A stretch of 64,000 bases of DNA from Rivihabitans pingtungensis (lineage in GTDB: Bacteria > Pseudomonadota > Gammaproteobacteria > Burkholderiales > Aquaspirillaceae): NCBI RefSeq assembly GCF_003201855.1, contig NZ_QJKI01000006.1, forward strand, positions 1 through 64,000, given 5' to 3'. A program made the position numbers and the translations under genes. Every line of letters starts with the position of its first letter. The stretch's first letter is position 1. The notes below the pieces were generated by a model. That model had not been told where the DNA came from. It made no database searches and saw only the letters and a program-made list of their open reading frames with translations. Shown one piece after another: positions 1 to 7,832 of the stretch.

Positions 1-93
1 CCCCACTCCTTCCCATCCCGAACAGGACAGTGAAACCACTTCGCGCCGATGATAGTGCGGATTACCCGTGTGAAAGTAGGTCAACGCCAGGCT
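1..93 (+). rRNA. rrf: 5S ribosomal RNA, 3' part
   Basis: The window opens inside a 5S rRNA gene. The conserved segment with CCGAACAGG, GTGAAAC and the GCGCCGATGATAGT block is readable, and the gene ends near CAACGCCAGGCT. The 5' end of the gene and the rest of the presumed rrn operon lie outside the window. A strong hairpin terminator follows within 10 bases, so this is the last gene of its transcription unit. Confidence 0.93.
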
Positions 94-100
94 CCCATTC

Positions 101-135
101 AAACCCCCTGTAGCTCACGCTACAGGGGGTTTTGT
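101..135 (+). terminator. Rho-independent terminator of the rRNA operon
   Basis: A 12-bp stem (102-113 with 120-131, core CCCCCTGTAG/CTACAGGGGG) encloses a short CTCACG-type loop and is followed by TTTT. It lies just downstream of 5S rRNA. Confidence 0.9.
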
Positions 136-177
136 ATTTGGGTTTTTGATTTTCAGGTGGGGTTTGTGAACCGCGCT

Positions 178-203
178 AAACCCCGGTTTTGCTGGGGTAT
201 TTT
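178..203 (+). terminator. Possible second hairpin terminator after 5S rRNA
   Basis: ACCCC (180-184) pairs with GGGGT (194-198) around an 8-9 base loop, followed by ATTTT. It is shorter than the first hairpin and may act as back-up. The rest of 204-402 shows no gene and no convincing promoter; it is AT-rich just upstream of the next gene. Confidence 0.5.
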
Positions 204-402
204 GCTGTCTATCTGGCGCTGTCGGCGCGCTGGGCTGTCTATATCCGGTCGATTTTGCTGATGGCGAAATTCTGACGGATGTTTGAAATTCTCCTTACAA
301 AACAAAACCATACTACAAAAATGGGAATAGAAAACATTTCCGCTGCCGCAGGTGTTCTTCTACAATGCAGTTCTTGTCGAGACGCCCACAAGGACTTTCT
401 GG

Positions 403-1236
403 ATGCTTTACCCCGAGTTGTTCGCCCAGCTGGAAAAAGCCCGCTGGGACATGGCCACGGACATTCCGTGGGATCAGTTCAACCCCGAGCTGCTGACTGA
501 CGAACAGGCGCAAACCATCCGCCTGAACGCCATCACCGAATGGTCGGCGTTGCCGGCCACCGAGATGTTCCTGCGCGACAATCGCCACGACAGCGATTTT
601 TCTGCGTTCATGTCGATCTGGTTTTACGAAGAACAAAAGCATTCGCTGGTGTTGATTGAATACCTCCGCCGCTTCCGCCCGGAACTGGTCCCCACCGAAG
701 AAGAGCTGCACGCCGTGCGCTTTGAGTTCGACCCCGCCCCGCCGCTGGAAACCCTGATGCTGCACTTCTGCGGCGAAGTGCGCCTCACCCAGTGGTATCG
801 CTGCGCCTCGGAATGGCATACCGAGCCGGTGATTCAGCACATCTACAGCACCCTGTCGCGCGACGAAGCCCGCCATGGCGGCGCCTACCTCAAGTATATG
901 AAACAGGCCATCGACCGCTTTGGCGACCAGGCGCGGCTGGCGTTTGCCAAAATCGGCATGCTGATGGCCGCCAGCGGCCGCTCTGGCAAGCCGCTGCATC
1001 CGACCAATTTGCATGTCAATCAGGCGCTGTTCCCCAACGACACCGTACAAAGCCGCTTGCCCGACCCGGAATGGCTGGAAGACTGGCTGACCCACAAGAT
1101 TCGCTTCACCGCCGAATGGGAATCGCGCGTGGTGGGTGGTATCCTTCGCAACTTGTCGAGTTTGTTTGAACGCCCTTTTGAGTCGGTGCAGCAACTCAAC
1201 CGTTACCGCAAGGAGCTGGTTGCCGCCACCGCGTGA
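403..1236 (+). CDS. Ferritin-like di-iron domain protein
   Basis: The 277-residue soluble, helical protein carries two E-x-x-H motifs (EEQKH near residue 77 and DEARH near residue 155) plus further acidic residues in helices. This is the pattern of ferritin-like or acyl-ACP-desaturase-like four-helix di-iron proteins. The substrate is unknown; an oxygenase or oxidase role is only an inference. I chose the ATG at 403 because AAGGA sits 8 bases upstream. An in-frame GTG at 352 would add 17 residues but has no good ribosome-binding site. The gene is followed after 9 bases by rfaE2 and is probably the first gene of the rfaE2-birA-coaX unit. Confidence 0.75.
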   Translation: MLYPELFAQLEKARWDMATDIPWDQFNPELLTDEQAQTIRLNAITEWSALPATEMFLRDNRHDSDFSAFMSIWFYEEQKHSLVLIEYLRRFRPELVPTEEELHAVRFEFDPAPPLETLMLHFCGEVRLTQWYRCASEWHTEPVIQHIYSTLSRDEARHGGAYLKYMKQAIDRFGDQARLAFAKIGMLMAASGRSGKPLHPTNLHVNQALFPNDTVQSRLPDPEWLEDWLTHKIRFTAEWESRVVGGILRNLSSLFERPFESVQQLNRYRKELVAATA

Positions 1237-1245
1237 TGGAACGCC

Positions 1246-1737
1246 ATGAACTACCCCGCCCCCGAATTTGAACGCAAGCTGTGTCCGCCGGAACAACTGG
1301 CCGAGCGGCTGTCCGCCCTGGCTCGCCCGCTGGTGATGACCAATGGCTGTTTTGACATCCTGCATCGGGGGCATGTCAGCTATTTGGCTCAAGCGCGCGC
1401 GCTGGGCGCCAGCTTGGTGGTGGCGCTCAATACCGACGCCTCGGTGCGTCGGCAAGGCAAGGGCGACGATCGCCCGATCAATCCGCTGGCCCAGCGCGCG
1501 GCAGTGATGGCCGCGCTGGAAAGCGTGTCCTTGGTGACCTGGTTTGACGAAGATACCCCGGCCAAGCTGATTGACGTGGTGCGCCCGGACGTGCTGGTGA
1601 AAGGCGGTGATTGGCCGATCGAACGCATTGTCGGCAGCGCCGAAACCTTGGCGCGCGGCGGGCAGGTGCATTCGATTCCGTTTGAGTTCGAAACCTCCAC
1701 CACCGCCATGCTCACCCGCATCCGTGCGCAGGGCTGA
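1246..1737 (+). CDS. rfaE2: D-glycero-beta-D-manno-heptose 1-phosphate adenylyltransferase
   Basis: This is the stand-alone nucleotidyltransferase half of HldE. It transfers AMP from ATP to heptose-1-phosphate to give ADP-heptose for the LPS inner core. At 163 residues it matches the separate RfaE2/HldC form. The cytidylyltransferase-type signature TNGCFDILHRGH lies near residue 31, and the VKGGDW motif near residue 113. The kinase half (hldA/rfaE1) is not in this window. It is followed by birA after only 3 bases, which suggests co-transcription. Confidence 0.93.
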   Translation: MNYPAPEFERKLCPPEQLAERLSALARPLVMTNGCFDILHRGHVSYLAQARALGASLVVALNTDASVRRQGKGDDRPINPLAQRAAVMAALESVSLVTWFDEDTPAKLIDVVRPDVLVKGGDWPIERIVGSAETLARGGQVHSIPFEFETSTTAMLTRIRAQG

Positions 1738-1740
1738 GCC

Positions 1741-2694
1741 ATGAAGGCTCCGGTGTGGGCGGTATTGCGCCGCCTGTCCGATGGCGGCGTGCATTCTGGC
1801 GAGCGCCTGGCCGAAGAGCTGGGCTGTTCGCGCGCCTCAGTCAACGCCCGCATTCAGGCGCTGGCCGACGGCTATCAATTGCGCATCGACCGCGTGCGCG
1901 GTCAAGGCTACCGTTTGCTCTCCCCGATCGACTGGCTGGACGCCGCCGCCATTCAGGCCGGCGCGCCGGCTGGCGTGCGGGTGGAAGTGGTGGAAGAAAC
2001 CGCCTCCACCAATAGCGACGTACTGGCCCGCGCTGCCGCAGGCGAGGCCAGCGGCCTGGCGCGGCTGGCGGAATCACAGACCGCCGGGCGCGGCCGTTTT
2101 GGCCGGCGCTGGCTGGCCCCCTTGGGCGGCGGCCTGACTTTTTCCTTATTGTGGCGTTTTGAATGCGGCGTGGGCCAATTGTCCGGGCTGAGCCTGGTGG
2201 TCGGCGTGGCCTTGACCCGCGTGCTGAACCGCCTGGGCGCGCCGGTGCGGCTGAAATGGCCCAATGACCTCTTGCTGGGCGAGCGCAAGCTGGCCGGCAT
2301 TCTGATTGAGCTGGCCGGCGACGCCTTGGGGCCATCCGCTGTGGTGATTGGCGTCGGCCTGAATCTGCTGCCAGCGGGCGATGTGGGCCAACCGGCCGCC
2401 GCCTTGCGTGAAGCGGGTGTTACCGTGTCGCGCAATGTGCTGGCGGCGGCGCTGCTGACCGAGCTGGCGGCGGCGCTTGGCCAGTTTGCCGACGAAGGCT
2501 TTGCCCCGTTCCAGGCCGAATGGCAACACTGGCACGCCTGGCAGGACGAGCCGGTGGTGGTGGCGCCGATGCAGGGCGAGGCGCTGGCCGGCCTGGCTTT
2601 GGGCATCGACGCGCAAGGTGCGCTGCGCCTGCTGACCAGCGAGGGCGAACGCAGCGTGCACGCCGGTGAAGTCAGCCTGCGGAGGTTGGTATGA
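1741..2694 (+). CDS. birA: Bifunctional biotin-protein ligase / biotin operon repressor
   Basis: The enzyme activates biotin with ATP and attaches it to the biotin carboxyl carrier protein. The 317 residues comprise an N-terminal winged HTH (about 1-60, SGERLAEELGCSRASVNARI), the catalytic core and a C-terminal SH3-like cap. The ATP/biotin loop GRGRFGRRW is near residue 116 and the KWPNDLLL motif near residue 173. The N-terminal HTH implies the protein can also repress biotin genes, although no bio operon is visible here. Its stop overlaps the coaX start by 4 bases. Confidence 0.95.
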   Translation: MKAPVWAVLRRLSDGGVHSGERLAEELGCSRASVNARIQALADGYQLRIDRVRGQGYRLLSPIDWLDAAAIQAGAPAGVRVEVVEETASTNSDVLARAAAGEASGLARLAESQTAGRGRFGRRWLAPLGGGLTFSLLWRFECGVGQLSGLSLVVGVALTRVLNRLGAPVRLKWPNDLLLGERKLAGILIELAGDALGPSAVVIGVGLNLLPAGDVGQPAAALREAGVTVSRNVLAAALLTELAAALGQFADEGFAPFQAEWQHWHAWQDEPVVVAPMQGEALAGLALGIDAQGALRLLTSEGERSVHAGEVSLRRLV

Positions 2695-3404
2695 AGCTGC
2701 TGCTGGATGCTGGCAACACCCGCGTGAAATGGCGACTGCTGGACGCCGCCGGCCAACGTTGCGCCGAAGGCGCCGCCGCGCATGAGGATTTGTCGGCGCT
2801 GGCCGCCGATTGTGCGCGCTGGGCGCCTGAGCAGGCCTTGGGCTGCACGGTGGCCAGCGAGGCGCTGGGCTCGCGCATTGCCGCCTGCCTGCCGCCCGGC
2901 GTGGCCATGGCCTGGCAATGGCCGCAGGCGCAGTGCGCGGGCGTCACCTGTCAGTACGACACGCAACGCCTGGGCGCTGACCGCTGGATGGCGCTGCTGG
3001 GCGCCTGGGGACGGGCGCCGGGCGCCAAGGTGGTGGCGGCGGCTGGCACCGCGCTGACCGTCGATGCCTTGTCGGCGGATGGCGTGTTTCTGGGCGGCAC
3101 GATTGCCCCGGGCCTGCAGTTGATGCGCGACAGCCTGGCGCAAGGCACCGCACGGCTGGGTCGCCCGGACGGGGAGTATCAGGATTTTCCGCACACCACG
3201 GCTGACGCTATTTATAGCGGCTGTCTGAACGCCATGTTGGCCCCGATCATGCTGTGCGTGCAGCGCATGCAGGCCTTGGGGCCAGCCCCCACCGTGTATC
3301 TGACCGGCGGCGACGCCAATTTAGTGGCGCGTCATCTCCCGCTGGACTGCCAGATTGTGGATAATCTCGCGCTGGATGGATTAGCCAGGATAACAAGACC
3401 ATGA
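2691..3404 (+). CDS. coaX: Type III pantothenate kinase
   Basis: CoaX phosphorylates pantothenate, the first step of coenzyme A synthesis. It belongs to the ASKHA fold and needs a monovalent cation. Visible motifs are the N-terminal phosphate loop LLLDAGNTRVKW, the LGADRW motif near residue 100, AAGTALTVD and GGTIAPGLQL. The length of 237 residues is typical. It overlaps birA by 4 bases and the next gene by 4 bases (ATGA junctions), which implies translational coupling. The birA-coaX-SPOR order is common in Betaproteobacteria. Confidence 0.95.
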   Translation: MKLLLDAGNTRVKWRLLDAAGQRCAEGAAAHEDLSALAADCARWAPEQALGCTVASEALGSRIAACLPPGVAMAWQWPQAQCAGVTCQYDTQRLGADRWMALLGAWGRAPGAKVVAAAGTALTVDALSADGVFLGGTIAPGLQLMRDSLAQGTARLGRPDGEYQDFPHTTADAIYSGCLNAMLAPIMLCVQRMQALGPAPTVYLTGGDANLVARHLPLDCQIVDNLALDGLARITRP

Positions 3405-4486
3405 TGAAATGGTTTTTAGCCGCGTTGGTGGCGGCCAATGTGGTGGTGGCGCTGCTGGGCGCCTTGAGTAAACCCGCGCCGACTGATATCAAGAGCCGGG
3501 AAAGCAACGCCAATCAGATCAAACTGGCTGGGCAGGGCAATGAACCCTCGCCGCTGGAAGCGCTGACCGCGCCCAAACCGGGCTCGGCCTTGGCCGCCGC
3601 CCAGCAAGAAGCCGCGAAAAACCCACCGCCTGCTGCGGAGCCTGCCGCCCCAGTCACGCCGCCGGTGACCACTCTGGCGGCGGCGCTGGCGCCTGAGCCG
3701 GCCAAACCTGCGCCAGAGCCTGCCAAAGCCCCCGAGCACAAACCTGCCGCACCCAAGCCTGAGCCACTGAAAGAAGCCAGCAAGCCGATGCCCACGCCGC
3801 CGGCTGCCAAGCCCGAAGCCAAGCCGGCTGAGCCGAAAAAACCGGAAAGCAAACCCGAGCCCAAGCCAGAAAGTAAACCGGCCGAGGTGAAAAAGCCCGA
3901 ACCCAAGGTCGAGGTGAAAGACAGTAAATCTGCCGAGAAAAAGCCAGAGCCCGCCAAGCCGGAAGTCGCCAAAACCGACGCCAAGGCGGCTGACAAAAAA
4001 GCCGACGCCAAACCAGACGCCAAGCCCAAGTTGGTCTGCTATCAGGCCACGGACCTGGACTCTGCCGCCGCCAGCAAGCTCAAAGCTGCGTTGAACAAGG
4101 CCGGCCTGGCCGCCAAGATGCACGAAACCGTGCAGGAAACTGGCCGCACCGGCGGCAAGTTCTGGGTATATCTGCCGTCTTACGCCAACCGCGACGAGGC
4201 GGTGAAGCAATCGGCGGCGCTGAAAGACAAGGGTTTTGACAACTACATCGTCAACACCGAAGGCGAAAACAAAAACGGCCTGTCCATGGGCTTGTTCTCG
4301 CAAGAAGACAGCGCCAAGGCCATGGTCAAGCGCCTGAACGACAGCGGTTATCCGGCCAAGCTGGCGCCGCGCGGCGGCACAGCGGTGACCAGCGCCAGCG
4401 TACGGCTGGATAGCCTGGACGAAGCGGGCAGCGCCGCGCTCAGCAAAGCCGGCGTCAGCATGAAGCCGGTGAGCTGCAAACCCTGA
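3401..4486 (+). CDS. SPOR-domain inner-membrane protein with a Pro/Ala/Lys-rich linker
   Basis: The 361-residue protein has three parts. A single N-terminal membrane segment (about 3-24) comes first. A long low-complexity periplasmic linker (about 60-205) of PAKPE, PEPKPE and KPE units follows. The C-terminal domain (about 275-350) resembles a SPOR repeat, which in known proteins binds denuded septal peptidoglycan. This suggests a cell-division or wall-associated role, but no FtsN-specific motif is seen. The start may be the first or the second of two adjacent ATG codons; the first overlaps the coaX stop. It appears to be the last gene of its operon. Confidence 0.8.
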   Translation: MMKWFLAALVAANVVVALLGALSKPAPTDIKSRESNANQIKLAGQGNEPSPLEALTAPKPGSALAAAQQEAAKNPPPAAEPAAPVTPPVTTLAAALAPEPAKPAPEPAKAPEHKPAAPKPEPLKEASKPMPTPPAAKPEAKPAEPKKPESKPEPKPESKPAEVKKPEPKVEVKDSKSAEKKPEPAKPEVAKTDAKAADKKADAKPDAKPKLVCYQATDLDSAAASKLKAALNKAGLAAKMHETVQETGRTGGKFWVYLPSYANRDEAVKQSAALKDKGFDNYIVNTEGENKNGLSMGLFSQEDSAKAMVKRLNDSGYPAKLAPRGGTAVTSASVRLDSLDEAGSAALSKAGVSMKPVSCKP

Positions 4487-4571
4487 CCTCGTCTGACCGT
4501 GCAGGCGGGGCGTCGCGCCTGAATGCGCCTTGGCGGCAGGTGGCCCGCGAGTCTTAATTCTGCCTGTTGTA

Positions 4572-4606
4572 ATGACAAAGCCCGGCCTTGTGCCGGGCTT
4601 TGTCAT
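4572..4606 (+). terminator. Perfect 15-bp hairpin after the SPOR gene
   Basis: ATGACAAAGCCCGGC (4572-4586) and its exact complement (4592-4606) flank a 5-base loop. There is only a short T-rich tail, so it is a probable but atypical intrinsic terminator. Its right arm ends in TGTCAT, which is also the first unit of the repeat array upstream of phoX. Confidence 0.7.
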
Positions 4607-4655
4607 CTGGAAGTCATCTTTTCGCCACGATTGTGTCATCGGCGTGACGTATTTT
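4601..4655 (+). promoter_or_regulatory. Candidate Pho-box array and promoter of phoX
   Basis: TGTCATC-like heptamers occur at 4601 (TGTCATC), 4612 (AGTCATC), 4634 (TGTCATC) and, degenerate, at 4645 (TGACGTA). All lie in 11-bp register, with a very weak unit at 4623. Eleven-bp-spaced CTGTCAT-type repeats are the hallmark of PhoB boxes. TATTTT at 4650-4655 could be the -10. The link to PhoB is inferred from spacing, sequence and the downstream gene. Confidence 0.6.
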
Positions 4656-4696
4656 CGACAGGTTCTCAACTGTTGCTGACTTCCGGAGCGTCACCC

Positions 4697-6640
4697 ATGA
4701 GCCGCCTGATCAAAACCGACGACAGCGTCGTCAACGCCTCGTCCAACCCGGCGTTTTCCGCCATTCTTGAAGCCTCGCTCGACCGTCGCGGTCTGCTCAA
4801 GGGCCTGGGCGCCTCGCTGGCGCTGGGCCTGGCTGGCGGCACGGTCAGCCAGCTGGCGCAGGCCGCCAACGCGACCCCGACAGCGCCGCTGAGCCTGGGC
4901 TTTACCGGCCTGCCGTTCTCGACGGATGACGTGGTGCATGTGCCGGCTGGCTATTCCACCCAAGTGCTGTACGCCTGGGGCGATCCGGTGGGTGTGCCGG
5001 GCAAGCAGCCGACCTTCAAGCAGGATGCCAGCAACAGCGCCGAAGAGCAGGCGCTGCAAGCCGGCATGCACCACGACGGCATGGCCTACTTCCCGCTGCC
5101 GTTTGGCTCGGCGCACAGCAAGCGCGGTTTGCTGGCCATCAACCACGAATACACCGATGATGGTCTGCTGCACCCGGACGGCATGGCCCACTGGAACGAC
5201 AAGAAAACCGCCAAGGCGCAAGCCGCCGTGGGCGTGTCGGTGATTGAAGTGGAAGACACCGGCAAGGGCTGGCGCGTGGTGCGCCCGTCGGCGCTGGCCC
5301 GTCGCATCACCGCCACCACCCCGTGCGCCATCAGCGGCCCGGCCAAGGGCCACGCACTGATGAAAACCCAGGACGACCCCAAGGGCGTGCGCGTGCTGGG
5401 CACGCTGAACAACTGCGCCAATGGCCAGACGCCGTGGGGCACCTACCTGACCTGTGAAGAAAACTGGAGCGATTACTTCGCCAACAACGGCGAACTGAGC
5501 GCTGACGACAAGCGCTACGGCATCAAGGCCACCGACGCCGGCTACAAATGGTCGGAAACCGACTTCCGCTTTGACCGCCAGATCACCCCGAACGAAGCGC
5601 ACCGCTTTGGCTGGGTGGTGGAAATCGACCCGTTCGACGCCAAGTCCACCCCGGTCAAGCGCACCGCGCTGGGCCGCGTCAAGCACGAAGGCGCCATGCT
5701 GGTGCTGGCGCCGGACAATCGCGTGGTGGTGTATATGGGCGACGACCAGCGCTTTGAATACATCTATAAATTTGTGTCCAGCAAGCCGTACAACCCGAAA
5801 AACCGTAAAGCCAACTTCGACTTGCTGGATCATGGCACACTGTATGTGGCGCGCTTTGATCAAGACAACACCGGCCGCTGGCTGGAGCTGACGCACGGCA
5901 AGAACGGTCTGACCGCCGCCAATGGCTTTGCCAGCCAGGCCGACATCTGCATCCACACCCGCCGCGCCGCTGACCTGGTGGGCGCCACCAAGATGGACCG
6001 CCCGGAGTGGATCGCCGCCCACCCGCACAAGCCCTACGAAATTTACTGCACGCTGACCAATAACAGCGAGCGCGGCAAGGAGGGCAAGCCGGGTGTGGAC
6101 GCTGCCAACCCGCGTGTGGACAACAGCTTTGGTCAGATCATTCGCTGGTTTGAAGGCGATAACAACCCGGCTACCACGGAATTTGTCTGGGATCTGTTCG
6201 CACTGGGCGGCAGCCCGACCGGCAAGGGCGACAAGAAGGCCAGCGTGCAGGGCGACACCTTTGGCAGCCCGGATGGCCTGAAATTCGCCAGCAATGGCCT
6301 GCTGTGGGTGCAGACCGATGTCTCCACCAGCACGCTCAACGAAAAAGACTATGCCGGCATGGGCAATAACCAGATGCTGGCGGTGATCCCCGAGCGTGGC
6401 GAGTTCCGCCGCTTCCTGACTGGCCCGCGCGGCTGCGAAATCACCGGCATTGCCTTTACCCCGGATAACCGCACCATGTTCATCAACATCCAGCACCCGG
6501 GCGAAACCTCGTCCGAGCGTTCCGACCCGGCGGCGCCCAAGGCTGTCTCCGCCTGGCCGGATGGCGCGGCGGGTGGGCGTCCGCGTTCGGCCACGGTGGT
6601 GATTCGTCGTGATGATGGCGGGGTGATTGGCGTGGCCTGA
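4697..6640 (+). CDS. phoX: PhoX-type alkaline phosphatase (DUF839 family), Tat-exported
   Basis: The 647-residue protein belongs to the PhoX/DUF839 family of calcium- and iron-dependent phosphatases that release phosphate from organic esters outside the cytoplasm. A twin-arginine signal (DRRGLLKG, residues 29-36) precedes a hydrophobic stretch and an AQAANA cleavage-type site near residue 57. Family landmarks include the INHEYTDDG, TYLTCEENWSDYF, VKHEGAM and GDDQRFEYIYKFVS blocks. The ATG at 4697 has GGAG 8 bases upstream; an in-frame open stretch further upstream crosses the terminator and is not used. The candidate Pho boxes imply induction by phosphate starvation. Confidence 0.93.
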   Translation: MSRLIKTDDSVVNASSNPAFSAILEASLDRRGLLKGLGASLALGLAGGTVSQLAQAANATPTAPLSLGFTGLPFSTDDVVHVPAGYSTQVLYAWGDPVGVPGKQPTFKQDASNSAEEQALQAGMHHDGMAYFPLPFGSAHSKRGLLAINHEYTDDGLLHPDGMAHWNDKKTAKAQAAVGVSVIEVEDTGKGWRVVRPSALARRITATTPCAISGPAKGHALMKTQDDPKGVRVLGTLNNCANGQTPWGTYLTCEENWSDYFANNGELSADDKRYGIKATDAGYKWSETDFRFDRQITPNEAHRFGWVVEIDPFDAKSTPVKRTALGRVKHEGAMLVLAPDNRVVVYMGDDQRFEYIYKFVSSKPYNPKNRKANFDLLDHGTLYVARFDQDNTGRWLELTHGKNGLTAANGFASQADICIHTRRAADLVGATKMDRPEWIAAHPHKPYEIYCTLTNNSERGKEGKPGVDAANPRVDNSFGQIIRWFEGDNNPATTEFVWDLFALGGSPTGKGDKKASVQGDTFGSPDGLKFASNGLLWVQTDVSTSTLNEKDYAGMGNNQMLAVIPERGEFRRFLTGPRGCEITGIAFTPDNRTMFINIQHPGETSSERSDPAAPKAVSAWPDGAAGGRPRSATVVIRRDDGGVIGVA

Positions 6641-6660
6641 TTCTCAGCAATGGGCTGAGT

Positions 6661-6719
6661 CACGCGCCGCCGTTTGCCCAAGCGAGTTTGGGTGGCCGGC
6701 GGCGCGTGTTTTTGTATTT
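6661..6719 (+). terminator. Rho-independent terminator of phoX
   Basis: The 12-bp arms CACGCGCCGCCG (6661-6672) and CGGCGGCGCGTG (6697-6708) are followed by TTTTTGTATTT. An inner CCCAA/TTGGG pairing extends the stem. Confidence 0.85.
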
Positions 6720-6729
6720 CTGGCGGCAA

Positions 6730-6760
6730 TAAAAAACCCCCGTGGCGTGCCACGGGGGTT
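6730..6760 (-). terminator. Rho-independent terminator of tRNA-Leu
   Basis: On the minus strand AACCCCCGTGGC pairs with GCCACGGGGGTT (6735-6746 with 6749-6760), followed by TTTTTT. It lies 34 bases downstream of the tRNA gene. Confidence 0.85.
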
Positions 6761-6793
6761 CCGAGAATGTCTTGCAGGAGTGTGTTGCTTTGT

Positions 6794-6878
6794 TGGTGCC
6801 CAGGGTCGGACTCGAACCGACACGCCTTGCGGCGGGGGATTTTGAGTCCCCTGCGTCTACCGATTTCGCCACCTGGGC
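6794..6878 (-). tRNA. tRNA-Leu (anticodon CAA), CCA encoded
   Basis: The minus strand folds as a class II tRNA. The acceptor stem is GCCCAGG/CCTGGGC, the D arm carries GGCGAAATCGGTAGACGC, and the anticodon stem GGGGA/TCCCC holds loop CTCAAAA (anticodon CAA). A long variable arm CGCCGCAAGGCG and the T arm GGTTCGAGTCC follow, and CCA is encoded at 6794-6796. It is closest in form to the E. coli leucine tRNA reading UUG. Confidence 0.95.
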
Positions 6879-6904
6879 AGGTGTTGCTTTCCGGTAAGGT
6901 GCAA

Positions 6905-6933
6905 ATCATACCTTGCTGCGCTCGGACTGTAAA
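6905..6933 (-). promoter_or_regulatory. Sigma-70 promoter of tRNA-Leu
   Basis: On the minus strand TTTACA (6928-6933) and TATGAT (6905-6910) are separated by exactly 17 bases. The likely transcription start is about 20 bases before the tRNA 5' end. It begins just after the rsmI stop codon. Confidence 0.75.
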
Positions 6934-6944
6934 CCAAGGCTGAA

Positions 6945-7790
6945 TTATTCGCTGTGGCGCAGGCTGACGGCCAGCTGATACAAGGCATCGCGCGGCGCGC
7001 CGGTCAGTGTGGCAGCCAGCTTGGCGGCTTGTTTGGGCGGCAGCTCGGCCAGCAGCACACGCAAGGTATGTTCGGCCTGGGCGTCGATGGCGGTTTCGGC
7101 GGCACTGGGGGGCGCGGCGTCGATGATCAGCACGCACTCGCCGCGTTGCTGATTGCTGTCGCTGGCAATCCACTGCGCCAGTTCGCCAGCCGGCAGGGTG
7201 CGCACAGTTTCAAAGGTTTTGGTCAGCTCGCGCGCCAGTGTCACCAGGCGGGATTCGCCCAACGTGACTGCGATGTCGGCGGCGCATTCGGCCACCCGGT
7301 GCGGCGCTTCGTATAGCACCACGGCATAATGTGCATCGCGCCAGCTTTCCAGCTGCTTGCAGCGCGCGCCGCGCTTGGGTGGCAAAAAACCATGAAACAG
7401 CCACTCGGCGGTGGTGACGCCGCTGGCGGCCAGGGCGGTCACCGCTGCGCAGGCGCCGGGAATGGCGCACACCGGATGACCGGCGGCGCGCACCGCCGCC
7501 ACCAGCCGCGCGCCAGGGTCGGACACTGCTGGCGTGCCGGCGTCCGATACCTGGGCCACCAGCTGGCCTTCGGCCAGCCAGTTGCAGACTTTGTCGGCCA
7601 TCGTGCGTTCATTGTGCTCGCGCACGCTGACCAGTTTGCTCTGGATGCCATAGCGCGTCAGCAACTGGCCGGTGACACGAGTATCCTCGGCGCAGATCAG
7701 GTCGGCGCGGGCCAGCACGGCCAGTGCGCGCAGGCTGATGTCTGCTACGTTCCCAATCGGTGTGGCCACCACATATAATGTGCCGTTCAC
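6945..7790 (-). CDS. rsmI: 16S rRNA (cytidine-1402-2'-O)-methyltransferase
   Basis: RsmI 2'-O-methylates C1402 in the decoding centre of 16S rRNA. The 281-residue protein of the tetrapyrrole-methylase fold starts GTLYVVATPIGN and carries AEDTR, SDAGTPAVSDPG and YEAPHR signatures. No ATG lies in frame near the expected N-terminus, so I chose the GTG at 7788-7790, which aligns with family starts. The open frame continues far upstream without family similarity. It is divergent from lpoA with a 42-base gap, the conserved rsmI/lpoA arrangement of many Proteobacteria. Confidence 0.93.
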   Translation of the reverse strand: MNGTLYVVATPIGNVADISLRALAVLARADLICAEDTRVTGQLLTRYGIQSKLVSVREHNERTMADKVCNWLAEGQLVAQVSDAGTPAVSDPGARLVAAVRAAGHPVCAIPGACAAVTALAASGVTTAEWLFHGFLPPKRGARCKQLESWRDAHYAVVLYEAPHRVAECAADIAVTLGESRLVTLARELTKTFETVRTLPAGELAQWIASDSNQQRGECVLIIDAAPPSAAETAIDAQAEHTLRVLLAELPPKQAAKLAATLTGAPRDALYQLAVSLRHSE

Positions 7791-7832
7791 CAGAGACGCT
7801 TGGGCGTCTTCGACAATCGGAAAGAGTGGGGT

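Noticed and set aside
3541..4029. Alternative open frames in the Pro/Ala/Lys-rich region of the SPOR gene
   Set aside because: Low-complexity codons keep all frames open. Only the frame with the membrane segment and SPOR domain has support.
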